From the NCBI GenBank assembly GCA_947623455.1, contig OX392529.1, positions 51,355,186-51,419,185 of the forward strand: 64,000 nucleotides of DNA, read 5' to 3'. Below are positions 9,780 through 21,237 of this stretch, one piece after another; position 1 is the first letter of the stretch, and each line of letters begins with the position of its first letter. The stretch is from Mimachlamys varia. Lineage: Eukaryota; Mollusca; Bivalvia; Pectinida; Pectinidae. Under the pieces are notes generated by a model that had not been told where the DNA came from, did no database searches, and was given only the letters and a program-made list of their open reading frames with translations. The translations under genes were made by a program, and so were the position numbers.

Positions 9780-10845
9780 ATACATATACATGGTGTGTGT
9801 AGCTATACACCGAGGTCAGATGGGTCAAACTAAGAGCAGAGACGTAATATTTAAATGAGCTGTGGGAGTGAAAAATTGATTTCTTTGTTACAAATTGCAT
9901 ATAGATTATTAAAGTCATCATAATTATCAACAAAACCATAGGAACATCATTTCCTTTAATGTTCAGGCTTTCAAATAGTTCATATATCATGCGATTGGTA
10001 GTTATTCAAGCTTTTCCGGAGCGGGAGGGGAAAAAATGACATGGGTCAAAAGGTCACAGAATAGTGGCAGCAATAGACGCCAAAACTACTCGTAATTTTA
10101 GCCCTAAAAATGATAGCATTCAAGTGATTCAAGTGTATTGAATAGTTGCTACTTTCTCCATGCAGTGGTTTAATCGACCATATTTGTTACTGCTCCTTAT
10201 CGGAAAGCTTCTTTTTCTAAACATAACACAAGAAAATCAAACTAATTTTTCACATGTCAAAATTGATAAAAAACTCTCTCAAGATTCTTAGATATGACAA
10301 TCCTTGTATTTGTTTACATCACACTGAGCCTTTGGTTGTCTGTCTCTAATGTATAATGCATATCAGTAGAGATTAAATGATGTAGACAAGGAAATAACAT
10401 TTTTGTTTATGATTCTAACACCACAGCATCAAAGTGTTTTCTCTGCACTACATATTTAGCAGGTTCTTCCAAATCTCCTTGTCAGTTGTGACACATTAGT
10501 TTCATCTGCCGTCTTATCTTGGTGTTACATTGAGAGAATTTGTTATGAATCAAGTTCCCTCTGTTATATAACTTGTCTCACTTCTGGGTGTTAGACTATT
10601 GTTGAAATAAATCAGATATGACAAGACTTTTGCAACAAAATCATCCCAGTTACGAGAGTGTGTGAAAATGAATTGGATTTTATGACATAACTTGACACAA
10701 AAATAATGAAATGTCTTTCTGCATTTCTCAAAGACAAGACAAGTTGAAATGAATGTCAGCGATTCTGGTACATGTTGTCGCAGTTCTTAGAAACTGCCCT
10801 AGCTGTATGCCTTCATTTGGTAGCTTACAGTTCTCCTGAAATCAG
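9780..10845. other. Non-coding stretch, nothing recognised
   Basis: AT-rich sequence without splice-bounded frames, RNA genes or clear repeats. Confidence 0.45.
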
Positions 10846-10850
10846 GGTAC

Positions 10851-11299
10851 AGTGCACTCCTCTTTATATCATGTTACATTTGTCAGACAAAAACATGATA
10901 TTAACAGGAATGTGACAATAAGAGAAACATGTTTTCCACTAAATCTAATGCATTTCCAATCTCTATAACTAAAATTAAGCTATTTAATGTACATATGGTG
11001 AGGTTTCAATATATAGATAACATCATTTCAATTAAAAATTATTTTGGGGGATATTTGTTATTTTCTATGCAACATTTTGTAAAAGGTGTATCTGAAGTCA
11101 ATGGAAATTACATCATTTTCTGGATATTTATGTGATTGGTAAAGAAAAACATGATATTAAGGGGAATTCACCTCAAAATACAATATATTAACCAAATAAA
11201 ACTACATAGATTATATAGAGAGAGAAATGGTGCTTGGGAAAAACATGATATTAACAGGAATGTGATATTAACTGGAGTGATATTAAGTGGAGTACGTCC
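10851..11299. mobile_element. Probable MITE family C
   Basis: The left end has CACTCCTCTTTATATCATG and the right end TGATATTAAGTGGAGTACG, inverted repeats with a few mismatches. Inner words AACATGATATTAACAGGAAT recur at 10892-10912 and 11240-11262. The short plus ORFs here (10929-11375) are shadows of the element. Confidence 0.5.
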
Positions 11300-11456
11300 A
11301 CTGCATAAGAAACCTCTTTTTATGTTCAGATTATTTTACACAACCAAATTATGTTTTTATGTGACGTTTTGTTGATTGGTACGATATGCACCCTGTCACC
11401 TTCATCAGACTAATGAACCAACAAAGCGTATACATGCAACAGTTGTAAAATTTGTA

Positions 11457-11632
11457 CGAGTTGGTAAATGACAAAATCGGTCATTTCGTCTACACTGTTA
11501 GGTGTATGTACAATAGGAAAGTTATTGTACCGAAATGACAAAATTCATCTACGCTTTGTTTATGACTTAATTGGTCATAGATGTGCAACAGCCTGTGAGC
11601 CCCCTCATCACTATTTGTCATTTACCAACTCG
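11457..11632. mobile_element. MITE family D with perfect 19-bp ends and TA duplication
   Basis: Starts CGAGTTGGTAAATGACAAA and ends with its exact reverse complement TTTGTCATTTACCAACTCG. The element is flanked on both sides by TA (11455-11456 and 11633-11634), the target duplication typical of Tc1/mariner. At 176 bp it is non-autonomous. Most of the 119-codon plus ORF from 11468 is this element plus MITE A sequence, not a gene. Confidence 0.85.
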
Positions 11633-11779
11633 TATTGCGTGTGGTGTCTCATACTACTAATCTTGCTGATTCATGCAAGAATCATTCTGAATTATACACA
11701 GATCTTTTTTAAATCAATTACATCACCATCATACCACCTCTGTCAAGAGACCAACTATAAAAACACTCCATTGCAGTTT

Positions 11780-11849
11780 ACTCATTCTCAAAGAACCATT
11801 CCAACCTTTGAATTGGAAGAGTTTTAATGTGTCTTCAGGGGTAAAAGTC
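11780..11849. mobile_element. MITE family A, copy 3 (degraded)
   Basis: Retains ACTCATTC, CCATTCCAACCTTTGAATTG and TCTTCAGGGGTAAAAGT, but the inverted ends have decayed. Confidence 0.7.
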
Positions 11850-12043
11850 TAGATACCACACCTGTTATACAGTACTGTACTACTTAGTTTGAGAAGTCTA
11901 AGAGACCTGTGTTTGTCGGGGATTCCTCCAAGTTGATCTTTGATAACTGTGAGATACAGATGTTTCTTAATTCTACAAGAATTTCCCTCGTTGATAAATC
12001 TTTCAGTTTTGTTTCTTATATCTTCAGTGACAGTACATTTCAT
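11850..12043 (-). CDS. Low-confidence open frame, possible exon
   Basis: The minus strand from the ATG at 12043 encodes 64 codons, MKCTVTEDIRNKTERFINEG then NSCRIKKHLYLTVIKDQLGG. Composition is protein-like. Possible acceptor CATTCAG just upstream and a weak donor AACAG|GTGTGG near the 3' end. I recognise no family. In AT-rich DNA this length of open frame can arise by chance. Confidence 0.2.
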
Positions 12044-12059
12044 ACTGAATGAGTTTCAT

Positions 12060-12540
12060 TATATGAGCTCTCTCTATTATGAAGTCTGAAAACACTATCC
12101 ATATATTTTTCTTATGTGGAACATGATCAGTATAGTATAGTATGATATATCACAAGTTTTAATGAGATTACAGCAAAAGTTATAGAAATTAAGGGGTAAA
12201 AAATAAGGGTTTAATTTGTTTCCATTTCATGTGACAATATTGGATTGACAAAACAAACAAATCAATTTTTGTAACACGCTTTTTCCTTTCAGAATTTAAA
12301 AGATGCTTGAATAATTTGCCTAAGTTAAATACATGTACCAATAGCATTACATGACGGTAAAGCTAACCACTAACAGAATTTAAGTTCACATCATGGAAGG
12401 GCATCAAGGGTGAATGTCCTTTATGAATCAAAGGCGTGTCAGATCAAACCAGAAGGTACCAATCTTCAAATCACCACCAAGTTCCCGTAGTTCAGAAAGT
12501 CAACCTTTTAAAGCTATTTAAGGTGTTAATCACGCAATGT
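12060..12540. other. Non-coding stretch, nothing recognised
   Basis: AT-rich, no splice-bounded frames or repeats recognised. Confidence 0.45.
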
Positions 12541-12557
12541 TAAACCCACGCCTCTGT

Positions 12558-12620
12558 CATTAAGCGGATGGCCTGGGAATTGATGAGCAGGATAAAAATA
12601 GAGGTTCGATCCCGGATGCA
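12558..12620 (+). repeat. tRNA-like fragment, probably SINE-derived
   Basis: AAGCGGATGGCCTGG resembles a decayed A box and GAGGTTCGATCCCGG a good tRNA B box, about 45 bp apart. The intervening sequence does not fold as a tRNA that I can see, so a SINE remnant is likelier than a tRNA gene. Confidence 0.4.
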
Positions 12621-12734
12621 ATTAGTGCAAGATGCTGAGCTATCATTTTATCTAACTGACAGTTAAATCATTGAAGACAGAATCTGGTTACGGTCCTTTT
12701 ACAAAAAAAAAAAATTGAAATTTTGATCAACATA

Positions 12735-12953
12735 TTAATCAGCAGTCAGAAGATTTGGGATTTTTTCTCTAATAGCTATCATTATCTTATTTTTTAAAGC
12801 AATATGTGAATTTCTCTTGGGAGTACATGGTACATGATTTCTGTACCCCTTCCATGAGACAAATACTGTAAGCTTGTGGGCAACCCTTGTTTCAGGCATT
12901 TGGTGTACACTTGGCAAGAGGTATAAACCTTGGTGAATGTCCGTCTTCAGTTC
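12735..12953. other. Non-coding stretch between tRNA-like fragment and MITE K
   Basis: A 75-codon minus ORF spans it but shows no family resemblance and begins inside the MITE end. Treated as non-coding. Confidence 0.4.
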
Positions 12954-13414
12954 AGGACTCACACAACTAAATCAGCCTATCACGAAGTGTTTCATACGTT
13001 TTTAGTCCCTACCGAAAATTTGTTCGGGCTAAGTACAGTGATTCAGAATAATCTAAATAGGTAATTGTTGACATCCTCTGCATTGAATGAAATCTATAGA
13101 TATTTAACTTTACAAAAATGTATACTTTTGGTAGATTTTGGTATGTGATGGCGGATTGATATGGGGTCAAAAGTCAGAGGGTGTTCCCGTCCCATTTCAC
13201 TGGTTTGATTTGTAAATTTCCGGTTGTCCGAAGCAGAAGCCCGTAGAGAGTTAAAATGCCATGACACTCCTGATAAAATGCCATTTGAAGTCTTTGCCAT
13301 GTATGTATCTGTGAATCCAAGCAGTTGTCACTAGTGTTGAACTTCAAATATTAAAGTGATTAGCTCTAAAGCTTAGTAATAACATATAGTAAATTATTTA
13401 GTTGTGCGAGTCCT
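12954..13414. mobile_element. MITE family K, copy 1
   Basis: Left end AGGACTCACACAACTAAAT and right end ATTTAGTTGTGCGAGTCCTT are inverted repeats. The 461-bp body matches, in reverse orientation, the two halves flanking another element at 21238-21425 and 21994-22255. Shared interior words include GGGTCAAAAGTCAGAGGGTG and CAAAAATGTATACTTTTGGT. It sits 160 bp from the prolyl-4-hydroxylase-like exon. Confidence 0.85.
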
Positions 13415-13573
13415 TCAGAGGGTCCTAGTTTGAACCGAAGTCTGGCCGTGCATTTTTTCTTCTCCAATGTTACACAAGCTGTCTAGTGGTGCTCCATGAA
13501 AGGAGACACAAGAAGGTGGGGTAACGGAGCACCAACATGTGGGATTCCATTATAATTTATTATATAGACTTAC

Positions 13574-13674
13574 CTTTATTGGCTTCTAGGTTTAATATCC
13601 AAGATATTTCACCTTCTGACAGAGTTTCATGCCAGTAAACCCGATATGGTTCCATTAAATATACGAGTTCAGAT
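13574..13674 (-). CDS. Exon resembling collagen prolyl 4-hydroxylase alpha subunit (pre-catalytic segment)
   Basis: On the minus strand an acceptor (GGTTAATCTAG|A, AG at 13676-13675) and a consensus donor (AATAAAG|GTAAGT, GT at 13573-13572) bound 101 bp. One base completes a codon, then 33 open codons, then one base. The peptide contains SELVYLMEPYRVYWHETLS and EGEISWILNLEANK. In animal P4H alpha subunits the stretch leading into the Fe/2-oxoglutarate catalytic domain has the same plan: an acidic residue, a hydrophobic run, PY-x-V-x-YH-(D/E)-x-LS-x-x-E-I. The family hydroxylates proline in collagen-like X-Pro-Gly sequences in the ER lumen; that function is inferred from family knowledge. The catalytic HxD...H exons were not found in the window. 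Long introns, a gene fragment, or a divergent family member are possible. Confidence 0.5.
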
Positions 13675-13679
13675 CTAGA

Positions 13680-14300
13680 TTAACCATTCAATAAAGGAAT
13701 ACAACATTCAATACAGTGCAGCTCCCTCATGAATATGTATAGTATCTTATAAATACATTGTACAGAATGGTAATTAAACCAGGTGATAGATCTCGCCGTT
13801 GATCCTGATGATACTTATATACATATCGGTAGAAATTATACATGGCATTGTTACCTATAGCAGTAGAGTGACAGTATTAAGGCCTTGGTATATGTCAGTA
13901 TTTGTGCTACTTAAATATTGGCCGCTGTATACTGTCATTATATAGAACTAGAGCCAAACAATTCTTTTTTCACTTCTTACATATTGTACCGGAAGGCAGC
14001 TCTTGCTGCTTCATTATTGATATTTCATCAAAGAAAAAAAGTTGTATGTATTGATTAGACACGGGCAGTTCCTAGAATGTGTCTTTTATAAGCACACGAT
14101 GTCCGACAGCCATCTGTCTGAAGGTACAGTATATATAAAGTGACGTGCCAAAAGTCTTTCTTTTTTTTTATTTTGCTGTGATTAATATTCTTTGTATTTC
14201 CAACTTTTTTCAATGAATTTTCCTGACTTGTTTCACCCCTGGACAGGTTGGAATCTTGATATTTTCGTGTTTGTAATTTTTCGCTATAAGTCAGACTCTA
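13680..14300. other. Non-coding stretch, nothing recognised
   Basis: AT-rich DNA upstream of the minus-strand exon. I looked for a preceding exon with a CxY motif and found none that I could support. Confidence 0.4.
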
Positions 14301-14311
14301 AACTAATCTGG

Positions 14312-14500
14312 GTGTGGAAATTTTCTCACTGTCGGTCATGCTGTATGTGCCTATGATATTATTAGACACCGTAGAGTTTCCGTGGACCAGTGTGAAATAT
14401 ACTCAAGAGTGGATATATTCGCGAAGATTTAATGTGAGCAAAATCAGTGAAAATTTCCACTCCTCGCATACTCTCACTTTTACGGTACCTGTAAGGATTT
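14312..14500. mobile_element. Diverged fold-back element, possibly related to MITE F
   Basis: GTGTGGAAATTTTCTCACTG at the left and CAGTGAAAATTTCCACTCC at the right are inverted. The inner GTGGATATATTCGCGAAGAT + TTAATGTGAGC resembles CGAATATATTCTTGGAGATT + TAATGTAAGC in 36568-36799. Confidence 0.5.
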
Positions 14501-14883
14501 TCAGCAAGTTTATATAGGTCCTTATTTAAGGAAATTTTTTTGAACACTTATACGCAAGTATTTCTTATAAAAACATATTCTGCAGTGCCTGATCCTGCAG
14601 AATTACCCTATACACAATTTGTTTGACATTGACTATTTTGGAAACAAATGAAATTTTAAAAGACAAAAATTCTATGGTTCAAAAGTGTTGTAATGAAAGA
14701 TAAAAAAAATTTACCTACCAAGGCAATTAATTTTTGGCAAACTAAACACTTTTAGGCTATGTCATCTTCTATACAAGGGAGAATACTCTGGGTGGAAGAA
14801 AAAGAGTTCTTAAGTAGAAATCTCATTTCTCATCATGATTTGTAGTACTTGTACCATTTAACCTTATATCTTTCACCAATATC

Positions 14884-15085
14884 GGGTAGTGCACTTTAAC
14901 CTATCTCCTTTTCCCTGACCAGATGTGAACAGGGTCAACTGCCCGACCACATGGGTTTTTTCTAGGTACTCCTGTTTCCTCCTACAATAAGACCAGCCTT
15001 GTGCACTAACTTCCAGGCCAACAAGAGTGATTGATATAAACTGGATAACTTGTTTCATAATTAATTGTTGTGAAATAAATAAGAT
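14884..15085 (+). mobile_element. tRNA-derived SINE family B, copy 1 (+)
   Basis: A 5'-decayed head is followed by the conserved body GTACTCCTGTTTCCTCCTAC, AATAAGACC and CCAACAAGAGTGATTGATAT, with tail TTGTTTCATAATTAATTGTT + GTGAAATAAAT. Other copies: 20941-21135 (+), 31525-31750 (-), 56085-56272 (-). Confidence 0.75.
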
Positions 15086-15114
15086 TTATATTTATTCTTA
15101 TTGTATCCCCCGGG

Positions 15115-15150
15115 TGACCCCCCCCCCCCCCCCCCCCACCCACCCTTCAT
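15115..15150. repeat. Poly-C tract
   Basis: About 19 consecutive C after GGGTGACC, followed by ACCCACCC. It could fold as an i-motif, or a G-quadruplex on the other strand. Confidence 0.8.
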
Positions 15151-15159
15151 GACATGTAG

Positions 15160-16086
15160 AAGCCTATTTCTAGACAATTGGTATGTAGTAAGCGACTCTT
15201 TATATGCCTCTCCCTCAGTGAGGTAGAAAGCTCTATTTAGGATATATATATGTTTGGAAGTGACAGCTTGACAGAAGCACTACATGCTAGAGTAGTAGGT
15301 ACCATCAGAGAACCTTCACCAACATTAATACTTCATTGGTATCGATTCGCCCTCCTAAAGACAAGGCTATTAGGCACCAAAATCTGTCAGGGAAGGCGAA
15401 ATCTGTCAGGGAAGCCGTTTCCTGGGCCAGCTTGTAGTGCTGGTAAGTGTCCAAAGTAGAGGGCTGATTTCACTTAGAGATATAAAGGATGTGGTACAGG
15501 AGAGGATATCCTCATCAACTGAGGATTTATTGAGAGCAACTAATATATTACATGATGGTCTGCATTAAGAGTTTGTTTGACCCTTGAGAGCAATCAAATT
15601 CAGAAGCTAAATCACTGTTTCCTTGAAATAAAATAAAGAGTCATTTAAATATTTGATAAATTAGAGATGCTTTAGAACTTAAGTAAAATCTCATTTGGAG
15701 GACATGCTATCAATGGTCTGCTGAAAGGTGCTACTGAATGTCTTTATTTTTAACTTCGGTATTAATACCAAAAAATAATGTCATATTATACACAATACAT
15801 TCATACGGACTGTACATTCATACTGACTGTATTCTAGTGTACAGATTTAACATGATGTACTTGCAGATGTACTTTCTGACTCCAATGTACTCTAGGGCAT
15901 TCATAAGTAAAAGTTTTACTACCTGCTAGCTACACTGCAGACTAACCTTACATTGTTGACATAATTAACCTTTGGTGCAATTTAGGAAAGTATTGTAGAA
16001 TTCATCCATCTTTTTTTTTCATTTAATATGGTAGGAAATCCACCAATACGTAATATCATTTAATTAGGACCAATGTCCTTACATGT
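15160..16086. other. Non-coding stretch with one weak exon-like signal
   Basis: A plus ORF at 15250-15459 ends near GTGCTG|GTAAGT and contains a 19-bp direct repeat (AAATCTGTCAGGGAAG). No acceptor or recognisable protein, so not called as a gene. Confidence 0.4.
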
Positions 16087-16285
16087 GGGGGCCGTTGTGG
16101 CCTGAGGTGGTAAAGGTATCTGACATTCTGCTACCACTAGCCCTCCACTTCTGGGTTGTGTGTTTGATCGAGGCCTATGTAGAGCAGTTGCCAGGTACTG
16201 GCTGAAGGTCGGTGGTTTTTCTCCAGGAACTCCAGCTTTCCTCCACAGTACTAAAACCTCATTATAAAGCCTTTAAAATGACCAA
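16087..16285 (+). mobile_element. tRNA-derived SINE family A, copy 1 (+), diverged
   Basis: Head GTTGTGGCCTGAGGTGGTAA is a decayed Ser/Leu-type A box. Then come CTACCACTAGCCCTCCACTT, a B-box region GTGTGTTTGATCGAGGCC, and the body TTGCCAGGTACTGGCTGAAG + GTCGGTGGTTTTTCTCC and CTCCAGCTTTCCTCCAC. Complete copies are at 33185-33365 (+) and 39395-39605 (-). Confidence 0.8.
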
Positions 16286-16289
16286 ATGG

Positions 16290-17035
16290 TCATTTAAGGA
16301 CATTACAGGTTTAAGTGGAGGAGGAAATTTAATCTTGAGTTCCCAGAAAAATGTCACCAGCCAACAGCCAATATTTCTTGATAAACCTGATAGATTTTCT
16401 TGAAAAACATGATATGAATAAAAATCTGTAATTCTAGCACCAGTGAACCACACCACACAATTAGCAAATGAAACCCTTTATATCTTCTTTTGTAGATGAC
16501 ACCAAAATGCTGACTTTGTTATGGAGCTATGCCATAGAAAAGCTTCATTTGTTCCTTATAAATAAAGATATGTTATTTAGCAAGAACCTGACAAAAATCA
16601 GATATTTATGTTATCATGGTGCTTTTCCTTTACTGACCCAAGTGAAAAGACATAATCTGATTAACAAGTCATGTCTTGTTTCTTCAGTATGAAATGCTTT
16701 ACATGGTTTCCATTGATTGCGATTCTGTATGAACACAATGTGACGTAATCCCTCCGTTGTTAAGCGGAGCATGAGGATGTGGAAGTTAATGCTATGGTGT
16801 GGGAAAATCTGTTTGACGTATTGAGAACTCCCTCAGGATGGAGTTGATTGTTTGGGTGCGTCCTGGTGACACCTGACAATGACGGTCCTGTCAAGTTGTA
16901 CAGCTTTTTATTGAATAAATTACAAGTTGTCACACCAGCAAATTGCTACACAAAGTGCAGGAATGGGGTCAAAGTGACATGATATTGTAGAATATTCTAT
17001 TACAGTCAAGCATGCCTCATGATCAGGCACTTTCA
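16290..17035. other. Non-coding stretch, nothing recognised
   Basis: Several overlapping short ORFs on both strands, none with splice signals or a recognisable composition. Confidence 0.4.
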
Positions 17036-17037
17036 TG

Positions 17038-17393
17038 AGGCACAGTGGTCTAGTGGTAGAACACTGGGCTTTTGATCGAAGGGTTGCGAGTTCGAGTCCC
17101 GGTCATGGCACTTGTGTTGTATCCTTGATACTTTACTCTGCTTGTTCCAGTCTACTCAGCTGTAAATGAGTATGTGGTTGGGTAGTGCTAGAAATTATAG
17201 AATGCTAGTTGTGAGCACCGAAATGGCAGCACGGGTTGTATCCTACCCAGGAAGTTGAGAACGATATTGGCTTGTTGCTTTGACCCTATAAACACAGATA
17301 ATAATTTGTGAACTGCTTTGAGACGGCCTTTAAGGTCGTGATAAAGTGGTATATAAAAACCTCAAGTTATTATTATTATATTATAACCTACCT
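17038..17393 (+). mobile_element. tRNA-derived SINE family C, full length (+)
   Basis: The head (17039-17111) has an A box TGGTCTAGTGG and a perfect B box AGTTCGAGTCC inside a tRNA-like sequence whose ends pair (GGCAC...), with a CTTTTGA anticodon-loop-like segment suggesting a Lys-type ancestor. The body includes TTTACTCTGCTTGTTCCAGT + CTACTCAGCTGTAAATGAGT. The 3' end is ACCTCAAG followed by (TTA)n. It is the best preserved SINE in the window and could still carry Pol III promoter elements. Confidence 0.85.
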
Positions 17394-17439
17394 GGTATTG
17401 ATCGTGAATGCCTTGTTAAAGGTGATCATGTCGTTTAAG

Positions 17440-18990
17440 GTTCATTGGATGTATATTGTTGCTTCCAAAGCCAACTCCCACTCCGTTTACTTAAAGATAC
17501 ATGTAAAGGCCCATTGGATAGCATGTCTAGTAGGACAGTGAGCATTAAGGTGCATTGTATGCTGTGTCTTACAAAATTAAGCCTAGGCCAATTGAATTCT
17601 GTGTCTTAGAAATATATGGCAATGCCCATAGAAGCCAATGTTTTAGAAATGCAAGCAAAGTGCATTAATTGGGCCATGTGTTTTCAAAATAAGTGTCAAG
17701 GCCCAATGAATTCTGTGTCTTAGAAATGTATGTCAATGCCCATTTGATCCTGTGTCTTAGAAATGTATGTCAAAGCCCATTTGATCCTGTGTCTTAGAAA
17801 TGTATGTCAAAGCCCATTTGATCCTGTGTCTTAGAAATGTATGTCAAAGCCCATTTGATCCTTTCTCAGAAATGTATGTCAAAGCCCATTTGATCCTTTC
17901 TCAGAAATGTATGTCAAAGCCCATTTGATCATGTTTCTCAGAAATGTATGTCAAAGCCCATTTGATCATGTTTCTCAGAAATGCATGTCAAAGCCCATTT
18001 GATCCTGTGTCTCAGAAATGTTTGCCAAAGCCAATTTGATCATGTTTCTCAGAATTGTATGCCAAAGCCCATTTTATCCTGTTTCTCAGAAATGTATGTC
18101 AATGCCCATTTGATCCTGTGTCTTAGAAATGTATGTCAAAGCCCATTTGATCCTGTGTCTTAGAAATGTATGTCAAAGCCCATTTGATCCTGTGTCTTAG
18201 AAATGTATGTCAAAGCCCATTTGATCCTGTCTCAGAAATGTATGTCAAAGCCCATTTGATCCTGTGTCTTAGAAATGTATGTCAATGCCCATTTGATCCT
18301 GTGTCTTAGAAATGTATGTCAAAGCCCATTTGATCATGTTTCTCAGAAATGCATGCCAAAGCCCATTTTATCCTGTTTATCAGAAATGTATGCCAAGCTC
18401 ATTTGGTTATGTGTCTTAGAAATGTATGTCAAAGCCCATTTGATCCTGTTTCTCAGAAAGGTTTGCCAAAGCCCATTTGATCCTGTGTCTTAGAAATGTT
18501 TGCCAAAGCCAATTTGATCATGTTTCTCAGAAATGTATGCCAAAGCCCATTTTATCCTGTTTCTCAGAAATGTTTGCCAAAGCCCATTTGATCATGTGTC
18601 TTAGAAATGTATGGCAAAGCCCATTTGATCCTTTGTCTTAGAAATGTATGGCAAAGCCCATTTGATCCTGTGCCCCAGAAATGTAATCAAAGTCCCATTC
18701 GATCATATGTCTTATAAATGTAAGCAAATGAACATTATGTCCTGAATGTTTCAGAATTGTAAATATAGATTCATTGAGTCCTGTTTAATAGAAATGCAAT
18801 CAAAGGCCCATCTGGGAAAATTAGATCCCATGTCTTGGAACTGTAATTTAGCAATTTAGTTACATTAGATTGCCATTTATTTGAATTGTAAGCAAATAAT
18901 TAGGCCCGTTGGATCCTGTGTCTTTGAAGAGTGAGCCAAAGACCATTTGATTCTTTGGTATGTAAGCCGAGGCCATAGGATCCACTGGAA
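17440..18990. repeat. 37-bp minisatellite, about 30-40 units with decayed flanks
   Basis: Core unit: TGTATGTCAAAGCCCATTTG + ATCCTGTGTCTTAGAAA. Spacing between AAATGTATG starts is 37 bp (17761, 17798). Units are most homogeneous between about 17700 and 18690 and decay outward to about 17440 and 18990. Variants (TTTCTCAG for GTCTTAG, GCCAAAGCCA) recur in blocks. Plus ORFs here (17981-18493) are repeat artefacts. Confidence 0.95.
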
Positions 18991-18999
18991 TCTGATTCA

Positions 19000-20575
19000 A
19001 TCATATCTTGATCTCTACGCCGTTCCGTAGGGGTTCATGTCCCGATGACCTTTTGCATTAGCCAATCAAATTACTATAACTGGCAGAATCTTGACAGTGA
19101 AATTTTGAGGTGCCAAAGCTGGAATAATCGCATTTGTCCGTTTAGTCATTTCGTCACCAAAAAGATCATGCGGAATAATGTGACGAAATGACTTCATGCA
19201 AGATGACAGGTCATTGGAAAATTATTTCAGTGTTAAGTAAAGAGGCGACAAAGGTCATCTGAACATGACCTCTTATGGGATGTTGTCAGATCTTTGTAAA
19301 ACAGAGTGAGAACAAGGATCTGTATTTTAATCAGATTGGATCCACTGTGTCTTCAAAATTAATACAAAGACCCTTTGTATCCTGTGTTATAGAAACAGGT
19401 GTCCATGCAAGTCTAGACAAATATTGCAGCATGCGTATCTTCTTGGAATCATATGCACTGGTTTTTTCGTCATATAACTGGTTAAATGTTTGACATTAAT
19501 AACATCTGTCTGAAATTCATCCTAGTGCACTTTCTCATAAACATTTGTACAAATGTAATCTTATATTATTGTGAATATCGTATTATTATTTAATATTATA
19601 GAATACAGATTTGTCAAAGTCAGACAAAGCCATTTGCATTTTTTTCTTTCCAGAAATTGACAAAGTGCAGTTATGACAATATTTACATGAAATATGCATT
19701 ATTTTTGTCAATTATTATTGTTTATTGTTAAACTTCTTTAGATGCACTAAAATAATTCCTGTAATTAAATCATGTTTTCTATAGTAACAAGAGTGCAGTT
19801 GGAGAATTAGACATTGATTTTAATGTACTAAAAGCTATTGTTGCGATCTTTGCCTTTAATGTAACAATAGATGTCGCAATCTGTGAAACAGCTTCCTATT
19901 GTAATGTTGTTCTTAAGATATTTAAACTAACATGGGACTTGAAAACATGTTCTTTAATTTTGATTCACTTACGCATTCAACATCAGAATAATTGTTGTAT
20001 ATAAATATCAGGGTTTGCGCTGGGTATTTTATAAATGGGGTCCTTTCCTAAACAAATGGCGTCCTTCTGCATAGTTTAAATGGGAATCCTGAAAATTAGT
20101 GGGGTCCTTTTCGGTTTCTTTGCTTGAAAAAAGATATAGGGATGGCTTCAACGCAAACCCTGAATATGTTCCATGTGACCATTGAGTAAATAAAAATTGC
20201 CTGCCAGTGGCAGATTGAAATTGACTTTCGTGGACTTAAATTACGATTACACATTTTACTTGTTTGTGTATATATACAGTTTACAGATGAAGTTGACAGA
20301 TCAACATACTGTACTTGAATCTTCGAAATGTTGCATAAAAATATTAACTGGTTGTGTAACAAGAATCTTTACATAAAAAGGCTTCGACTCAATTTTTTGC
20401 TCCGCAAACATTGTGACATCATTGATTTAGACATTTGTTACATTGTTTGTTTTCTTTGAATGTGCTGGTGAGGAAGTCTACCGATGTAACAATAACATAA
20501 ATGTGTAGTAGAATATATTCCTAATCATTTCTTTTCATAGATTTCATACTGATTTTATAACAGTAAATACAATAT
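19000..20575. other. Non-coding stretch with one short inverted repeat
   Basis: AGTCATTTCGTCAC (19143-19156) and GTGACGAAATGACT (19180-19193) form a 14-bp hairpin with a 23-base loop. Otherwise AT-rich DNA without recognised features. Confidence 0.5.
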
Positions 20576-20660
20576 CCAATCCTGTGTACTCACTTAATTC
20601 AAGTGAGGGCCCCAAACCCCCTTTTTCTGGTCCAGGAGTACTTGTACCCCATTTCCTCAC

Positions 20661-20705
20661 CATGACATATATATATATATATAATATATATGTGTATATA
20701 ATTAT
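20661..20705. repeat. (TA)n microsatellite
   Basis: TATATATATATATATAATAT and TATGTGTATATAATTATAT. A second short (TA)n lies at 20866-20879. Confidence 0.8.
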
Positions 20706-20940
20706 ATTAGCTTATTTTGAAAAGTATCTATTACTGCTGTTTCTGAGACTTTTGGCTGGTTCTACAATCATCCGTAATTTTCCAAAATGCTGAAAATTCA
20801 AGGGTGCTAATATTTGGTCCAAAAAGAAATATCAGGAAATCATGTGAAAGTGGTTCACTTAAGAGATATATATATATATTGTAGCAGCAGATGCATGAGG
20901 CTAAATATCTGTCTGCCTTCATTCCTGTCAATGGAATGAG

Positions 20941-21135
20941 GCTGGTTGGTTGGCACAGGCGATAACACACTTGTCCTTCACCAATGAGGCAGGGGTTTGA
21001 TTTCTCAATCAGACGGGAAAAGGTATATTCACCTGCCTGATTATGTGGGAGTTTTGGCTGCAACTCTGGTTTCATCCAGACCAACAGCTTGATTCATAAT
21101 TGTTGTAAAATACAATATTGTTTATATTCATTGTT
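20941..21135 (+). mobile_element. tRNA-derived SINE family B, copy 2 (+)
   Basis: Head GTTGGCACAGGCGATAACAC with TTGTCCTTCACCAATGAGGC and a B-box AGGGGTTTGATTTC. Tail GATTCATAATTGTTGTAAAA + TACAATATTG matches the family B end. Confidence 0.75.
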
Positions 21136-21237
21136 TATTCCTGACACTGACCCAGCTGGACATTCCTGTAGGAGCAGGGATTTGTTTAAACCATTTAACG
21201 GTACAAGGTGTGACCTTGTGTGCTGATGCAGGACGTG

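Noticed and set aside
11468..11827. 119-codon plus ORF
   Set aside because: Spans MITE D and part of MITE A; no protein-like motif and repeats account for its sequence.
12735..12962. 75-codon minus ORF next to the prolyl-4-hydroxylase-like exon, considered as its next exon
   Set aside because: No match to the catalytic-domain pattern and its start lies within MITE K.
17039..17111. Functional tRNA gene
   Set aside because: A and B boxes are good, but the sequence continues into a SINE body and (TTA)n tail and lacks an immediate T-run terminator; it is a SINE head.
17981..18493. Plus ORFs with MYVNAHLILCLRNVCQSPFD repeats
   Set aside because: Artefacts of the 37-bp array (superperiod 111 bp).
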